Assembly (NCBI RefSeq): GCF_000745835.1
Contig: NZ_JQKB01000047.1
Location: 1-41,935 of the forward strand
Length of the DNA stretch: 41,935 bases
Source: Belnapia moabensis DSM 16746
GTDB taxonomy: Bacteria; Pseudomonadota; Alphaproteobacteria; Acetobacterales; Acetobacteraceae
Direction of reading: 5' to 3'
A program made the position numbers and the translations under genes. Positions within the stretch are counted from its first letter, which is position 1. Every line of letters starts with the position of its first letter. Positions 25,428-33,633 of this stretch are shown piece after piece. Under the pieces are notes generated by a model. It had not been told where the DNA came from and ran no database searches. It saw nothing but the letters and a program-made list of their open reading frames with translations.

Positions 25428-25475
25428 CATCGACGGGGATGGCGGGGAGGGACGGAGCGCCGCCAGAATGCCGGC

Positions 25476-26399
25476 ATGACAACGCTCCTCGCCGATATCG
25501 GCGGCACCAATGCCCGCTTCGCCCTGTCCGAGGGTGAGGTTCCCACTGACCCGGCCAGCCTGGCGCTCGACGGCTTCCCCGGCATCGTCGAGGCGATCGC
25601 GCATTTTCTCGGCGGCGCGGCGCCGCCGGAAGCCGCGGTGCTGGCCGTTGCCGGCCCGGTCGTGCGGAACAGCGTGCGGTTGACCAACCGGGACTGGGTG
25701 GTGGATGGGGCGGCGATCGGGCGGGTGCTCGGCATCGGGCATGTGCGGGTGGTGAACGACTTCGCGGCCCAGTCCTGGGCGCTGCCGGACCTCACGGGGG
25801 CCGACCTGCATCCGCTGGGCGGCGGGGCGGCGGAGGCGGGGGCGCCGCTCGCCGTGCTGGGGCCGGGGACGGGGCTCGGCATCGGGGCCTTCCTGCCGCC
25901 GGGGCAGGCGCTGGTGACGGAGGGCGGGCATGCGAGCATCGCCACCCACGATCCGCGCGAGGCGGCGGTGGTGGAGTGGCTGCGCGGGCGGCATGGGCAT
26001 GTCTCGGCGGAGCGGGTGCTGTCGGGGCAGGGGCTCGAGAACCTGCATGCCGGGCTGGCGGCGGTGGACGGGGTGACGGTCGAGTCGCTGGAGGCGGCGG
26101 AGATCACCCGCCGGGCGCTGGCGGGCGAGGATGCGCGCTGCGCCGAGGTGCTCGACATGTTCTGCGCCATGCTGGGGAGCGTGGCGGGGGATCTGGCGCT
26201 GCTCTACGGGGCGAAGGGCGGGGTCTATGTGGCGGGGGGGATCTGCCCGCGCTTCCCCGACTACCTGGCGGCATCACGGTTCCGGGCGCGGTTCGAGGCG
26301 AAGGGGCGGTTCCAGGAATGGCTGGCGGCGGTACCGGCCTGGCTGGTGATGCGGCCCGATCCGGCGATGCTCGGCCTGGCGGCGATCGCGCGCGGCTGA
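25476..26399 (+). CDS. glk: Glucokinase
   Basis: This 307-residue ROK-unrelated proteobacterial glucokinase phosphorylates glucose with ATP to glucose-6-phosphate. Family marks are LLADIGGTNARFAL (phosphate 1), AVAGPVV, LTNRDWVVDG, VVNDFAAQSWALP (catalytic Asp in NDF), LGPGTGLGIGAF, EGGHAS and GGVYVAGGICPRF (adenosine). The length is slightly shorter than the 320 residues of the E. coli enzyme. It is soluble and cytosolic. It starts 48 bases after the DUF457 gene with a weak ribosome-binding site. With the lactonase and GH1-like genes nearby it fits sugar catabolism, probably feeding the Entner-Doudoroff route; that last step is inference. Confidence 0.94.
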   Translation: MTTLLADIGGTNARFALSEGEVPTDPASLALDGFPGIVEAIAHFLGGAAPPEAAVLAVAGPVVRNSVRLTNRDWVVDGAAIGRVLGIGHVRVVNDFAAQSWALPDLTGADLHPLGGGAAEAGAPLAVLGPGTGLGIGAFLPPGQALVTEGGHASIATHDPREAAVVEWLRGRHGHVSAERVLSGQGLENLHAGLAAVDGVTVESLEAAEITRRALAGEDARCAEVLDMFCAMLGSVAGDLALLYGAKGGVYVAGGICPRFPDYLAASRFRARFEAKGRFQEWLAAVPAWLVMRPDPAMLGLAAIARG

Positions 26400-26431
26400 G
26401 CGAAATGACTTGCGGGGCGGCGGTGGCGATG

Positions 26432-26446
26432 CTTGCATCATGCAAG
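26432..26446. promoter_or_regulatory. Palindromic operator CTTGCAT-c-ATGCAAG before hxlR-type gene
   Basis: This is a perfect 15-base inverted repeat with 7-base arms and one central base. It ends four bases before the GGAGGAG ribosome-binding site of the HxlR gene, so a bound dimer would block transcription or initiation. An additional TTGC half-site lies at 26409-26412. The CTTGCA/TGCAAG form is like known HxlR-type sites, supporting autoregulation of the regulator/MATE pair. Confidence 0.65.
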
Positions 26447-26465
26447 TTGGAGGAGCGCCGAGCCC

Positions 26466-26948
26466 ATGGGCCGCACGGATTTCACCCAGATGCGCTGCCC
26501 GGTGGCGCGCGCCATGGCGGTGCTCGGCGAGCGCTGGGCCATGCTGGTGCTGCGGGAATGCTTCTACGGCACGCGGCGCTTCGACGAGTTCGAGCGCAAT
26601 CTCGGCATCGCGCCCAACATCCTCTCGGCCCGGCTGCGTGATCTCACCGCGCATGGGCTGATCGAGCGGGTGCCGGCGGCGGGGCGGCACGAGTACCGGC
26701 TGACCGGGAAGGGGCGGGATGTCTTCCCCGTCTTCCTGGCGCTGAAGGGCTGGGCGGATCGCTGGATGACGGGGCCGGAGGGGCCGCCAGTGGTGCTGGA
26801 GGAGCGGGGGACGGGGGCGCCGGTGCGGAGCCCGCCGGTGCTCGCCTCGACGGGCGAGGCGTTGCGGCCGGAGGATATCCGCGTGCTGGCGGGGCCAGGG
26901 GCGAGCGAGGCGCTGCGGGCGCGGTTCGGGGCGCTGGTCGATGGCTGA
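26466..26948 (+). CDS. HxlR-family winged-helix transcriptional regulator
   Basis: This is a 160-residue HxlR-type regulator. The winged-helix domain runs from about 9 to 100, with CPVARAMAVLGERWAMLVLRECFYGTRRFDEFERNLGIAPNILSARLRDLTAHGLIERVP and YRLTGKGRDVFPVFLALKGWADRW, the family pattern. The Cys near residue 10 is conserved in many members and can act as a redox or electrophile sensor. The C-terminal 60 residues are an unassigned acidic/Ala-rich tail. The operator at 26432-26446 lies in its leader. Its 3' end overlaps the MATE gene by eight bases, making it the probable repressor of that exporter. Confidence 0.93.
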   Translation: MGRTDFTQMRCPVARAMAVLGERWAMLVLRECFYGTRRFDEFERNLGIAPNILSARLRDLTAHGLIERVPAAGRHEYRLTGKGRDVFPVFLALKGWADRWMTGPEGPPVVLEERGTGAPVRSPPVLASTGEALRPEDIRVLAGPGASEALRARFGALVDG

Positions 26949-28281
26949 CGGCACGGCGGCGCTCGCGGCGCCTTCCTCGCGCGAATTGCTGCGGCGGGTC
27001 TGGGTGCTCGCGGCGCCGACCACGGCGGTCGCCGCGCTGCAATCGGCGGCGCAGCTGGTGGAGCCCTGGCTCGCCGCAAGGCAAGGGACGACGGCGCTGG
27101 CCGGCTGGGCGGTGGTGCTGCCCTTCGCCCTGCTGATGCAGCAGATGTCGACGGGGGCGATGGGGGGCGGCGTCGTCTCCGCCATTGCCCGGGCGCTGGG
27201 GGCGGGCAGGCGCGAGGAGGCTTCGACACTCGTCGTGCATGCCATGGTGATCGCGCTCGGCTTCGGGCTGGCCTTTGCAGTGGCGCTGGCGGGGTTTCCG
27301 CGGGCGATCCTCGGGGTGATCGGCGGGGCGGAGGCGGCGGAGGCGGCCGCCGCTTATTGCGCCTGGCTGTTCGGGGCGGGGGCGGTGCCGGCCTGGATGG
27401 CGAATACCCTCGCCTCCGTGCTGCGCGGCGGCGGGCGGCATGCGCTGGCCTCGCGGGTGCTGCTGCTGGCCTGGGTGGCTTATCCGGTGCTGGCCTGGCT
27501 GCTGATGGAGCGGGCCGGGTTCGGGCTGGCGGGGGCGGGGATGGCCTTCGCCCTCAGCATGGCCGCCGCCTCGGTCGGGATGGCGGTGGTGGTGGTGCGC
27601 GGCGGGGCGGGCTTCGTGCCGCAGCTCAGGGTGCGGCTGCAGGGGGCGCTGTTCGGGCGCATCCTCTCGGTCGGGCTGGTGGCCTGCGCGATGGCGACGG
27701 TCGCCAATCTGGCGACGATCCTGGTGACGGCGCGGGTGGCGTCTTACGGGGCGGTGGCCGTCGCGGCCTATGGCGTGTCGGCGCGAATCGAATTCCTGAT
27801 GGTGCCGCTGGCCTTCGGCGTCGGCTCGGCGCTGACGGCGCTGGTCGGGCGCGCGGTGGGGGCGGGGGACTGGGCGACGGCGCGGCGCACCGCATGGGCG
27901 GGGGCGGCGATGGCGCTGGCGGTGACGCTGGTGGTCGGCGTCTTCGTCGCGGTGGCGCCGGGCTTCACCGCCTCGGCCTTCAGCGACGATCCGGCGGTGG
28001 TGGAGATCGCCACGCAGGCGCTGGCGGTGATCGGCTTCGCGCTGCCGGGCTTCGGCGTCGGGATGGCGCTCTACTTCGCCAGCATGGGGGCGGGGCGGAT
28101 GGCGGGGCCGGTGGTGGCGGCGCTGTCCCGCATCGGCTTGGCGGTCGGGGGCGGGGGGGTGCTGGGGGACTGGCTGGGCTATGGGTTGCAGGGGCAGTTC
28201 GTCGCCGTCGCGCTCGGGATCAGCGCCTATGGGCTGATCACGGCGCTGTCGGTGCGACCGGGGGTGTGGGCTGCACGGTGA
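26941..28281 (+). CDS. MATE-family efflux transporter
   Basis: The 446-residue inner-membrane protein has about twelve helices in two homologous halves. The start of the first bundle is RRVWVLAAPTTAVAALQSAAQLVEPWLAARQG. The second half has GRILSVGLVACAMATVANLATILVTARVASYG, then AAYGVSARIEFLMVPLAFGVGSALTALVGRAVGAGD, a hallmark of MATE proteins. It expels drugs or metabolites by cation antiport. Its ATG lies inside the last codons of the HxlR gene, so both are made from one mRNA. The TGA abuts, base to base, the stop of the convergent Bug gene. The substrate is unknown; control by a possibly electrophile-sensing HxlR suggests toxic-compound export. Confidence 0.92.
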   Translation: MADGTAALAAPSSRELLRRVWVLAAPTTAVAALQSAAQLVEPWLAARQGTTALAGWAVVLPFALLMQQMSTGAMGGGVVSAIARALGAGRREEASTLVVHAMVIALGFGLAFAVALAGFPRAILGVIGGAEAAEAAAAYCAWLFGAGAVPAWMANTLASVLRGGGRHALASRVLLLAWVAYPVLAWLLMERAGFGLAGAGMAFALSMAAASVGMAVVVVRGGAGFVPQLRVRLQGALFGRILSVGLVACAMATVANLATILVTARVASYGAVAVAAYGVSARIEFLMVPLAFGVGSALTALVGRAVGAGDWATARRTAWAGAAMALAVTLVVGVFVAVAPGFTASAFSDDPAVVEIATQALAVIGFALPGFGVGMALYFASMGAGRMAGPVVAALSRIGLAVGGGGVLGDWLGYGLQGQFVAVALGISAYGLITALSVRPGVWAAR

Positions 28282-29235
28282 TCAACCGCGCTGCACCCAG
28301 GGCGTGCGCTGCCAGAGGCCGCGGTAGTCGGCTTCCTCGCGGCGGAGGCGTGTGAACCAGGCCTCGCCGGGTTCGTAGGCCGGTTCGGTGAAGCGGCTTT
28401 CCAGGGCGCCGGTGAATTCCGGGTCGCGGGCGATGTCCTCCGTCGCCTCGCGCAGCCGGGCGAGGATGGCGGGCGGCGTGCCGGCCGGGACCACGAGGCC
28501 GCGCTCGGAGGCCATGGTGACGGGGTAGCCGAGCTCCTTCAGCGTCGGCACGTCCGGGCCGAAGCGGCTGCGGCTGGCGGCGGCCTGGGCGAGGATGCGG
28601 AAGCCCTGCGGCGCGGCGGTGACGGCGCCGAGGTTGAGGCCCATCAGGTCCACCTGCTTGCCGAGCACCGCGGTGCGGAGCTGCGGGTCGCCCTGGAAGG
28701 AGACATGGGTGAGGCGGATGCCGGCGGCCTGCTGCAAAAGGACGAGTTGCAGGTGGTCGTCGGTGCCGATTCCCGGCGAGGCGTAGGTGATGCTGTCGGG
28801 CGCCGCCTTCGCGCGCGCGATCACGTCCTGCAAGCTCTTGTAGGGGCCGTCGGCATGGGCGGTGATGGCGCTCGGGTCCGTCACCAGGTTGGCGATGGGG
28901 GCGAAGTCGTCGAGGCGGAACTGCGCCTGGCGCTCGATGGGGATGGTGAGCAGACCGGGGTAGTTGGTGGTGCCGATGGTGTGGCCGTCGGGCCTGGCGC
29001 GGGCGACGGCGCCGAGCGCCAGCTCGCCGCCGGCGCCGGGCCGGTTGGTGATGACGACGGTGCCGCCGAGCCGCCGCTCCAGCGCGCGGCCGTAGCTGCG
29101 GGCGTCGAGGTCGGTGCCACCGCCGGCGGTGAAGCCGACGACGATCTCGATCGGGCGGTCCGGGTAGCGCGTGGTCTGGGCGAGTGCGGGGGTTGCCAGC
29201 GTCGCGGCGAGGAGCGTGCGGCGGGTGGTGCTCAT
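28282..29235 (-). CDS. Bug-family periplasmic solute receptor (TctC-like), copy 1
   Basis: This is a 317-residue tripartite tricarboxylate transporter receptor. Its signal is MSTTRRTLLAATLATPALAQ. The mature core starts YPDRPIEIVVGFTAGGGTDLDARSYGRALERRLGGTVVITNRPGAGGELA, the family pattern for the ligand loop. Most Bug proteins deliver carboxylates to TctAB, but no tctAB genes are in this window. It overlaps the upstream epimerase gene at ATGA (29235-29232), so the two are coupled. It differs clearly from the other two Bug proteins here, arguing for a distinct ligand and against recent duplication. Confidence 0.93.
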   Translation of the reverse strand: MSTTRRTLLAATLATPALAQTTRYPDRPIEIVVGFTAGGGTDLDARSYGRALERRLGGTVVITNRPGAGGELALGAVARARPDGHTIGTTNYPGLLTIPIERQAQFRLDDFAPIANLVTDPSAITAHADGPYKSLQDVIARAKAAPDSITYASPGIGTDDHLQLVLLQQAAGIRLTHVSFQGDPQLRTAVLGKQVDLMGLNLGAVTAAPQGFRILAQAAASRSRFGPDVPTLKELGYPVTMASERGLVVPAGTPPAILARLREATEDIARDPEFTGALESRFTEPAYEPGEAWFTRLRREEADYRGLWQRTPWVQRG

Positions 29236-30242
29236 GTGCCCTTGCCCTCGTTGCTGTCGCGCCAGGCGATGAGGCGGCGGAGGCCCTCGCGCATGTCCAC
29301 CTCGGGCGACCAGCCGATCGTCGCCTTCGCCTTCTCATGCGCGATGCGGAAGGCGCCGCCGGAGGTGAGGCGGACCTTGCCCGGCTCGTTGCCGATGAAC
29401 TCCGGCGCCGGGCCGCCGCCGAGCAGCTCCGTCACCATCTGGACCAGCTCCAGCGTCGTGGTCGGTGCGGGGCCGGAGGTGTTGACCGCCACATCCGTCG
29501 CCGCGCTCTCGAAAGCCATGCGGTTGGCCCGCGCCAGGTCGCCGACATAGACGAAGTGCTTCGTCTCCGAGCCGTCGCCGAAGACCTGCGGCGCCTCGCC
29601 GCGCTTCAGCCTGTCGATGGTCTCGATGATGTAGAGGGCATTGGCGGCGCGGTAGTGCTGGCGCTCGCCATAGACCGTGCTGTAGCGCAGCACGACGTAG
29701 TCCTGGCCCCATTTGCGGTGGGCGTCGCGGCAGAGCTGCTCGCCGATGATCTTGCTGGCGCCGTAGAGGATGGCGGCAGGCGGGGCGCCGGCGGAGTGGA
29801 AGGGCGTGTCCTCCACGAGGTCGCCGGCGACGCCGGGGCCGTAGCCATAGGTGGCGTTGGAGGAGGCGAAGACGACCTTGCGCACCCGGTTGGCGCGGCA
29901 GGCTTCCAGCATGTTCTGCACGCCGCGGATGTTGACGTCGAGCCCGCCCCAGGGGTCGCGGTCCATCGAGAGCGTCATGTAGGCGGCGAGGTGGAGGACG
30001 CCAGCCAGGCCCTCCGTCGCGCGCAGCAGGTCGGCCAGGCGCATCACGTCGCCGCGGACCAGCTTCAGGCGCGGGTGGTCCTTGAGGTGGGCGATGGCGG
30101 CGTCGGAGCCGAAGGCGAAATTGTCGAGCAGCACGACCTCGGCGGCGCCGTGGTCGAGCAACTCGCCGGCGGTGGCGGAGCCGACCAGGCTCGCCCCGCC
30201 GATGATGGCGAAGCGGTTGCCGACGATGGGGACCGAGGCCAT
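29232..30242 (-). CDS. NAD-dependent epimerase/dehydratase (extended SDR)
   Basis: This is a 336-residue extended short-chain dehydrogenase of the nucleotide-sugar epimerase group. The Rossmann start is RFAIIGGASLVGSATAGELL. It also has a VRGDVMRLADL stretch, HLAAYMTLSMDRDP, VFASSNATYG, catalytic Tyr160/Lys164 in ILYGASKIIGE, and VLRYSTVYGERQHYRA. GGGAGAG precedes the ATG at 30242. It may act on a nucleotide sugar or, given neighbouring Bug and enolase-family genes, on an uronate or other free sugar acid. The second is inference. It forms a two-gene operon with the Bug receptor downstream, and faces the divergent Bug/enolase operon. Confidence 0.9.
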   Translation of the reverse strand: MASVPIVGNRFAIIGGASLVGSATAGELLDHGAAEVVLLDNFAFGSDAAIAHLKDHPRLKLVRGDVMRLADLLRATEGLAGVLHLAAYMTLSMDRDPWGGLDVNIRGVQNMLEACRANRVRKVVFASSNATYGYGPGVAGDLVEDTPFHSAGAPPAAILYGASKIIGEQLCRDAHRKWGQDYVVLRYSTVYGERQHYRAANALYIIETIDRLKRGEAPQVFGDGSETKHFVYVGDLARANRMAFESAATDVAVNTSGPAPTTTLELVQMVTELLGGGPAPEFIGNEPGKVRLTSGGAFRIAHEKAKATIGWSPEVDMREGLRRLIAWRDSNEGKGT

Positions 30243-30262
30243 GCGTTTCTCTCCCGATAATC

Positions 30263-30279
30263 CTTGGATGCTATCCAAG
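30263..30279. promoter_or_regulatory. GntR-like palindrome CTTGGAT-gct-ATCCAAG
   Basis: This perfect inverted repeat with 7-base arms and a 3-base centre lies in the 141-base region between two divergent operons (epimerase/Bug to the left, Bug/enolase/Bug to the right). The TTGGAT-N3-ATCCAA form resembles operators of FadR/FCD-type GntR regulators. One site could control both operons. No GntR gene is present in the window. Confidence 0.6.
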
Positions 30280-30383
30280 CGCGATGCGCGTTGCAGGCCA
30301 AGCGGTTGTTGTGTCCCCGGCCCGGGGTTCGACCCGTGCCGAGTCCCGCGTTAGAAGGCGCCCAAAACCGGATGAGGAAGACC

Positions 30384-31361
30384 ATGTCAGCCATCACACG
30401 TCGTACCGCGCTCGGGGCCAGCCTCGGCGCCATCGCCTTCGCCCGCCGTGCCGCGGCCCAGGGCGCCTGGCCCAGCCGGCCGGTGCGGATCATCGTGCCC
30501 TTCAGTGCCGCCGGCACCACGGATATCGTCGCCCGCCTCCTGGTGGAGCCGCTGAGCGCCCGGCTCGGCCAGTCCGTCGTGGTCGAGAACCGACCCGGCG
30601 CGGGCGGCAATATCGGTGCCGAGGCGGTGGCGAAGGCGACCGACAACCACACGCTGCTGATGACGACGATCGGGACGGCGGCCATCAACTACGGTCTGTA
30701 TCGCACCACCATGCCGTACAAGCCGGAGGATCTCGTCGCGGTCTCGAACATCGCGGCAGTGCCGAACGTCATCATCGCGGCGCCTGGAGTGCCGGTGAAG
30801 ACCCTGCAGGAGGCGGTGGCGCTGGCAAAGCAGCGGCGCGACGGGCTGACCATCGCCAGCTCGGGCAACGGCACCAGCCTGCACCTCACCGGTGAGCTGT
30901 GGAAGCAGGTGGCGGGCATCAACCTGGTGCATGTGCCCTTCCGCGGCTCGGGCCCGATGCTGACCGAGGTGATCGCCGGGCGGGTCGATCTGGCGGTGGA
31001 CAACCTGCCCTCCTCGCTCGGGCATATCCGCGATGGGCGGGTGCGGGCGCTGGCGGTGACGACGCCGGAGCGCAGCCCTGCCGTGCCTGACGTGCCGACG
31101 ACGCGTGAGGCGGGCTATCCCGGGCTCGACGCGACGGCCTGGTTCGGCATCCAGGCCCCGGCGCGCATGCCGGCGGAGGTCGTGCAGCGGCTGTCGCAGG
31201 AGTTGCAGGCGATCGTGAAGGAGCCTGCGGTGCGGGCGAAGATCGAGGAGCAGGGCGCGCAGCCGGTGGGCGACACGCCGGAGCATTTTGCCGGCTTCAT
31301 CCAGGGCGAGATCGCCCGCTGGGGCGAGGTGATCCGCAAGGGCAACATCCAGCTCGACTAG
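30384..31361 (+). CDS. Bug-family periplasmic solute receptor (TctC-like), copy 2
   Basis: This is a 325-residue receptor with signal MSAITRRTALGASLGAIAFARRAAAQ. The core is WPSRPVRIIVPFSAAGTTDIVARLLVEPLSARLGQSVVVENRPGAGGNIGAEAVAKA, typical of Bug proteins. Later family marks are VPFRGSGPMLTEVIAGRVDLAVDNLPSSL and TREAGYPGLDATAWFGIQAPARMPAEVV. ATG 30384 is preferred, with GAGGAAG just before it; ATG 30372 would add four residues. It is the first gene of an operon that continues with the enolase-superfamily enzyme and a third Bug receptor. The ligand is probably a sugar acid or other carboxylate (inference from neighbours). Confidence 0.93.
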   Translation: MSAITRRTALGASLGAIAFARRAAAQGAWPSRPVRIIVPFSAAGTTDIVARLLVEPLSARLGQSVVVENRPGAGGNIGAEAVAKATDNHTLLMTTIGTAAINYGLYRTTMPYKPEDLVAVSNIAAVPNVIIAAPGVPVKTLQEAVALAKQRRDGLTIASSGNGTSLHLTGELWKQVAGINLVHVPFRGSGPMLTEVIAGRVDLAVDNLPSSLGHIRDGRVRALAVTTPERSPAVPDVPTTREAGYPGLDATAWFGIQAPARMPAEVVQRLSQELQAIVKEPAVRAKIEEQGAQPVGDTPEHFAGFIQGEIARWGEVIRKGNIQLD

Positions 31362-31413
31362 GCGGGGCGGCGTGGGTTCCCTTACCCTTCCTGGAGGGAA
31401 GGGAACCACGCCG

Positions 31414-32523
31414 ATGAAGATCGACCATGTCTCGCTGACGCTCTTCGCCTGGGAGGGCATTCCGCCGACCAAGTACCATGCGGCGAGCCGGCTGGATTCG
31501 GGCAGCTCGGCGCTCGGCCTGCTGCGGATCGGGACGGATGCGGGAATCACGGGCCATGCCTTCCTCGGCTCGGCCACGCATACGGCGGCGAATGACGGGC
31601 CGGGGCTGATCCGCTACCTGAAGCCGCTGCTGATGGGGCAGGACCCGATGGACCGGGAGCGGCTGAACGCGGCGCTCTGGCCCTGGTCGCGGCTGATCTC
31701 GGTGCGCTCCATCGGCGCGGTCGATGTGGCGCTCTGGGACATCGCGGGGAAGGCGGCGGGGATGCCGGTCCATCGGCTGCTCGGCACCACGCGGCATTCC
31801 ATCCCGGCCTATGCCAGCTCGGCGATCCTGCCGAGCATGGAGGCGTATGCCGAGGAGGCGGTGCGCTTCCGCGAGGCGAACTGGGCGGCCTACAAGATCC
31901 ATCCGCCACAGCGGCCGCGTGAGGACATCGCCGTCTGCCAGGCGGTGCGGCGGGCGGTCGGCGACGAGTACACGCTGATGCTCGACAGCACCTGGGCCTA
32001 TGATTTCCCGGCGGCGATGCGCGTCGGGCGGGCGATCGAGGAACTCGGCTTCCTCTGGTACGAGGACCCGCTGCACGACCAGGACATCACCAGCTACGTG
32101 AAGCTGCGGCAGAAGCTCGATATCCCCATCGTGGCGACCGAGTATCCGGCGGCGGGGCTGGAGAGCTACGCGCCCTGGATCATGATGCAGGCCACCGACT
32201 ACCTGCGCGGCGACGTGGCGGTGAAGGGCGGCATCACCACGCTGGTGAAGACGGCGCATCTCGCCGAGGCCTTCCGCATGAATTACGAGGTGCACCATGG
32301 CGGCAACTCGCTGAACAACGTCGCCAACCTGCATGTCTGCTGCGCCATCCGCAACACCAGCTTCTTCGAGGTGCTGCTGCCGGACGGGGCGCACAAGTAT
32401 GGGTTGGCGGAGGACATCACGGTCGGGCCGGACGGCATGGTGCATGCGCCGCAGGGGCCGGGTCTCGGGGCCGCCATCGACTTTGAATTGATCGAGCGGA
32501 AGCGGATCGCGGTGCTGGAGTAA
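31414..32523 (+). CDS. Enolase-superfamily enzyme (mandelate racemase/muconate lactonizing group)
   Basis: This is a 369-residue enzyme of the mandelate racemase subgroup, which removes a proton alpha to a carboxylate and stabilises the enolate with Mg2+. Metal ligands are Asp191 (MLDSTWAYD), Glu217 (YEDPL) and Glu243 (ATEYP). A general base is Lys161 in YKIHPP, and an Asp/His pair is Asp267 (RGDVAVKGG) with His294/295 (EVHHGGNSL). The usual KxK is KxH here. It may dehydrate or racemise a sugar acid. A GGAGGGAAGGGAA stretch precedes the ATG at 31414. It sits between two Bug receptor genes, 52 bases after the first and 55 bases before the second. Confidence 0.92.
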   Translation: MKIDHVSLTLFAWEGIPPTKYHAASRLDSGSSALGLLRIGTDAGITGHAFLGSATHTAANDGPGLIRYLKPLLMGQDPMDRERLNAALWPWSRLISVRSIGAVDVALWDIAGKAAGMPVHRLLGTTRHSIPAYASSAILPSMEAYAEEAVRFREANWAAYKIHPPQRPREDIAVCQAVRRAVGDEYTLMLDSTWAYDFPAAMRVGRAIEELGFLWYEDPLHDQDITSYVKLRQKLDIPIVATEYPAAGLESYAPWIMMQATDYLRGDVAVKGGITTLVKTAHLAEAFRMNYEVHHGGNSLNNVANLHVCCAIRNTSFFEVLLPDGAHKYGLAEDITVGPDGMVHAPQGPGLGAAIDFELIERKRIAVLE

Positions 32524-32578
32524 GGGGCCGCTCATTGTAGAAGCGGCGCCATCGACAACGGATTCGAGGACGCCGGGC

Positions 32579-33571
32579 ATGACCGATATCGTACAAGGGA
32601 TTTCGCGCCGCGGCGCATTGGCGGGGGCGATTGGCCTCGGCCTCGCCACGCCGGCCATCGCGCAGGGCGGCTATCCGAACAAGCCGATCACCGTGGTGGT
32701 GGGCTTCCCGCCAGGCGGGCAGACGGATTTCGCGGCGCGCATCCTGCAGCCGGGGCTGTCCAACGCACTTGGGCAGAGCGTCGTCATCGACAACCGCGGC
32801 GGCGCCGGCGGCAATCTCGGCACGGAGACGGTGCTGCGGTCGCGGCCGGACGGCTATACGCTGCTCGCGGGCAATGCCAACCCGCTGACCATCAACCCGC
32901 ATACCTTCCAGGGGATGACGATCGACCCGCTGCGGCTGACGCCTGTCGGGCTGATGCTGCAAAGCTCGCTCATCCTCTGCGTGCATCCCTCCGTGCCGGC
33001 GAAGACGCCGCAGGAATTCGCCGCCTGGGCGAAGACGCAGCCGAATGGCGTCGATTATGGCTCGGCGAGCGCGGGCAGCCTCTCCCACGTCGCGATGGAG
33101 ATGCTGAAGAACCGTATCGGCAACCCACCGATGGAGCACATCCCCTATCGCGGCAGCGGGCCGGCGATGCAGGACTTCATCGCCGGGCGCTTCAGCATCA
33201 TGTGCGACGCTTCCTCGGTGGTGGCGCCCTTCCTGCGGGCGGGGCAGATCCGCGGGATGCTCTCGACCGGGGCGGCGCGCATCCCGGCTTTCCCGGATAT
33301 TCCGGTCGCGGCGGAGGCGGGGCTGCCCGACTATGTCTTCAACGCCTGGATCGGGCTGTTTGGCCCGCCGGGGATGCCGGCCGAGATCGTGCAGCGGCTG
33401 AATGCGGCGCTGAATCAGGCGGTGCAGGATGCGGCGATCCGCGAGAAGATCACCAGCCAGGGCGACGAGCCGGGCGGCGGCACGGCCGAGTCGCTGGGCG
33501 AGACCATGCGGCGCGACCATGCGCGGTGGGGTGAGGTGGTGCGGGCCAACAATATCCGGGCCGACGGTTGA
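32579..33571 (+). CDS. Bug-family periplasmic solute receptor (TctC-like), copy 3
   Basis: This is a 330-residue receptor with a short signal (ISRRGALAGAIGLGLATPAIAQ). The Bug core is YPNKPITVVVGFPPGGQTDFAARILQPGLSNALGQSVVIDNRGGAGGNLGTETV. Additional marks are HIPYRGSGPAMQDFIAGRFSIMCD and GLFGPPGMPAEIVQRLNAALNQAV. It resembles copy 2 in layout, but the ligand-loop residues differ. It is the last gene of the operon; a 10-bp stem-loop follows seven bases after its stop. Without TctAB in the window, the membrane partners must be encoded elsewhere or these receptors serve other roles. Confidence 0.93.
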   Translation: MTDIVQGISRRGALAGAIGLGLATPAIAQGGYPNKPITVVVGFPPGGQTDFAARILQPGLSNALGQSVVIDNRGGAGGNLGTETVLRSRPDGYTLLAGNANPLTINPHTFQGMTIDPLRLTPVGLMLQSSLILCVHPSVPAKTPQEFAAWAKTQPNGVDYGSASAGSLSHVAMEMLKNRIGNPPMEHIPYRGSGPAMQDFIAGRFSIMCDASSVVAPFLRAGQIRGMLSTGAARIPAFPDIPVAAEAGLPDYVFNAWIGLFGPPGMPAEIVQRLNAALNQAVQDAAIREKITSQGDEPGGGTAESLGETMRRDHARWGEVVRANNIRADG

Positions 33572-33577
33572 CCCATG

Positions 33578-33633
33578 TGAGAGGGGCGCTGCCCCTCTCA
33601 TGCTCTCCCCGCCAAAGGCCGAAGGGCCTTTGG
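33578..33633. terminator. Tandem stem-loops, likely two-way terminator
   Basis: TGAGAGGGGC / GCCCCTCTCA at 33578-33600 is a perfect 10-bp stem with a 3-base loop. CCAAAGGCC / GGCCTTTGG at 33612-33633 is a perfect 9-bp stem with a 4-base loop. A TTTTT tract lies at 33644-33648 on the plus strand. The pair sits between convergent genes (Bug copy 3 and IalB) and probably ends both transcripts. The first stem could also belong to a dispersed repeat family. Confidence 0.65.
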
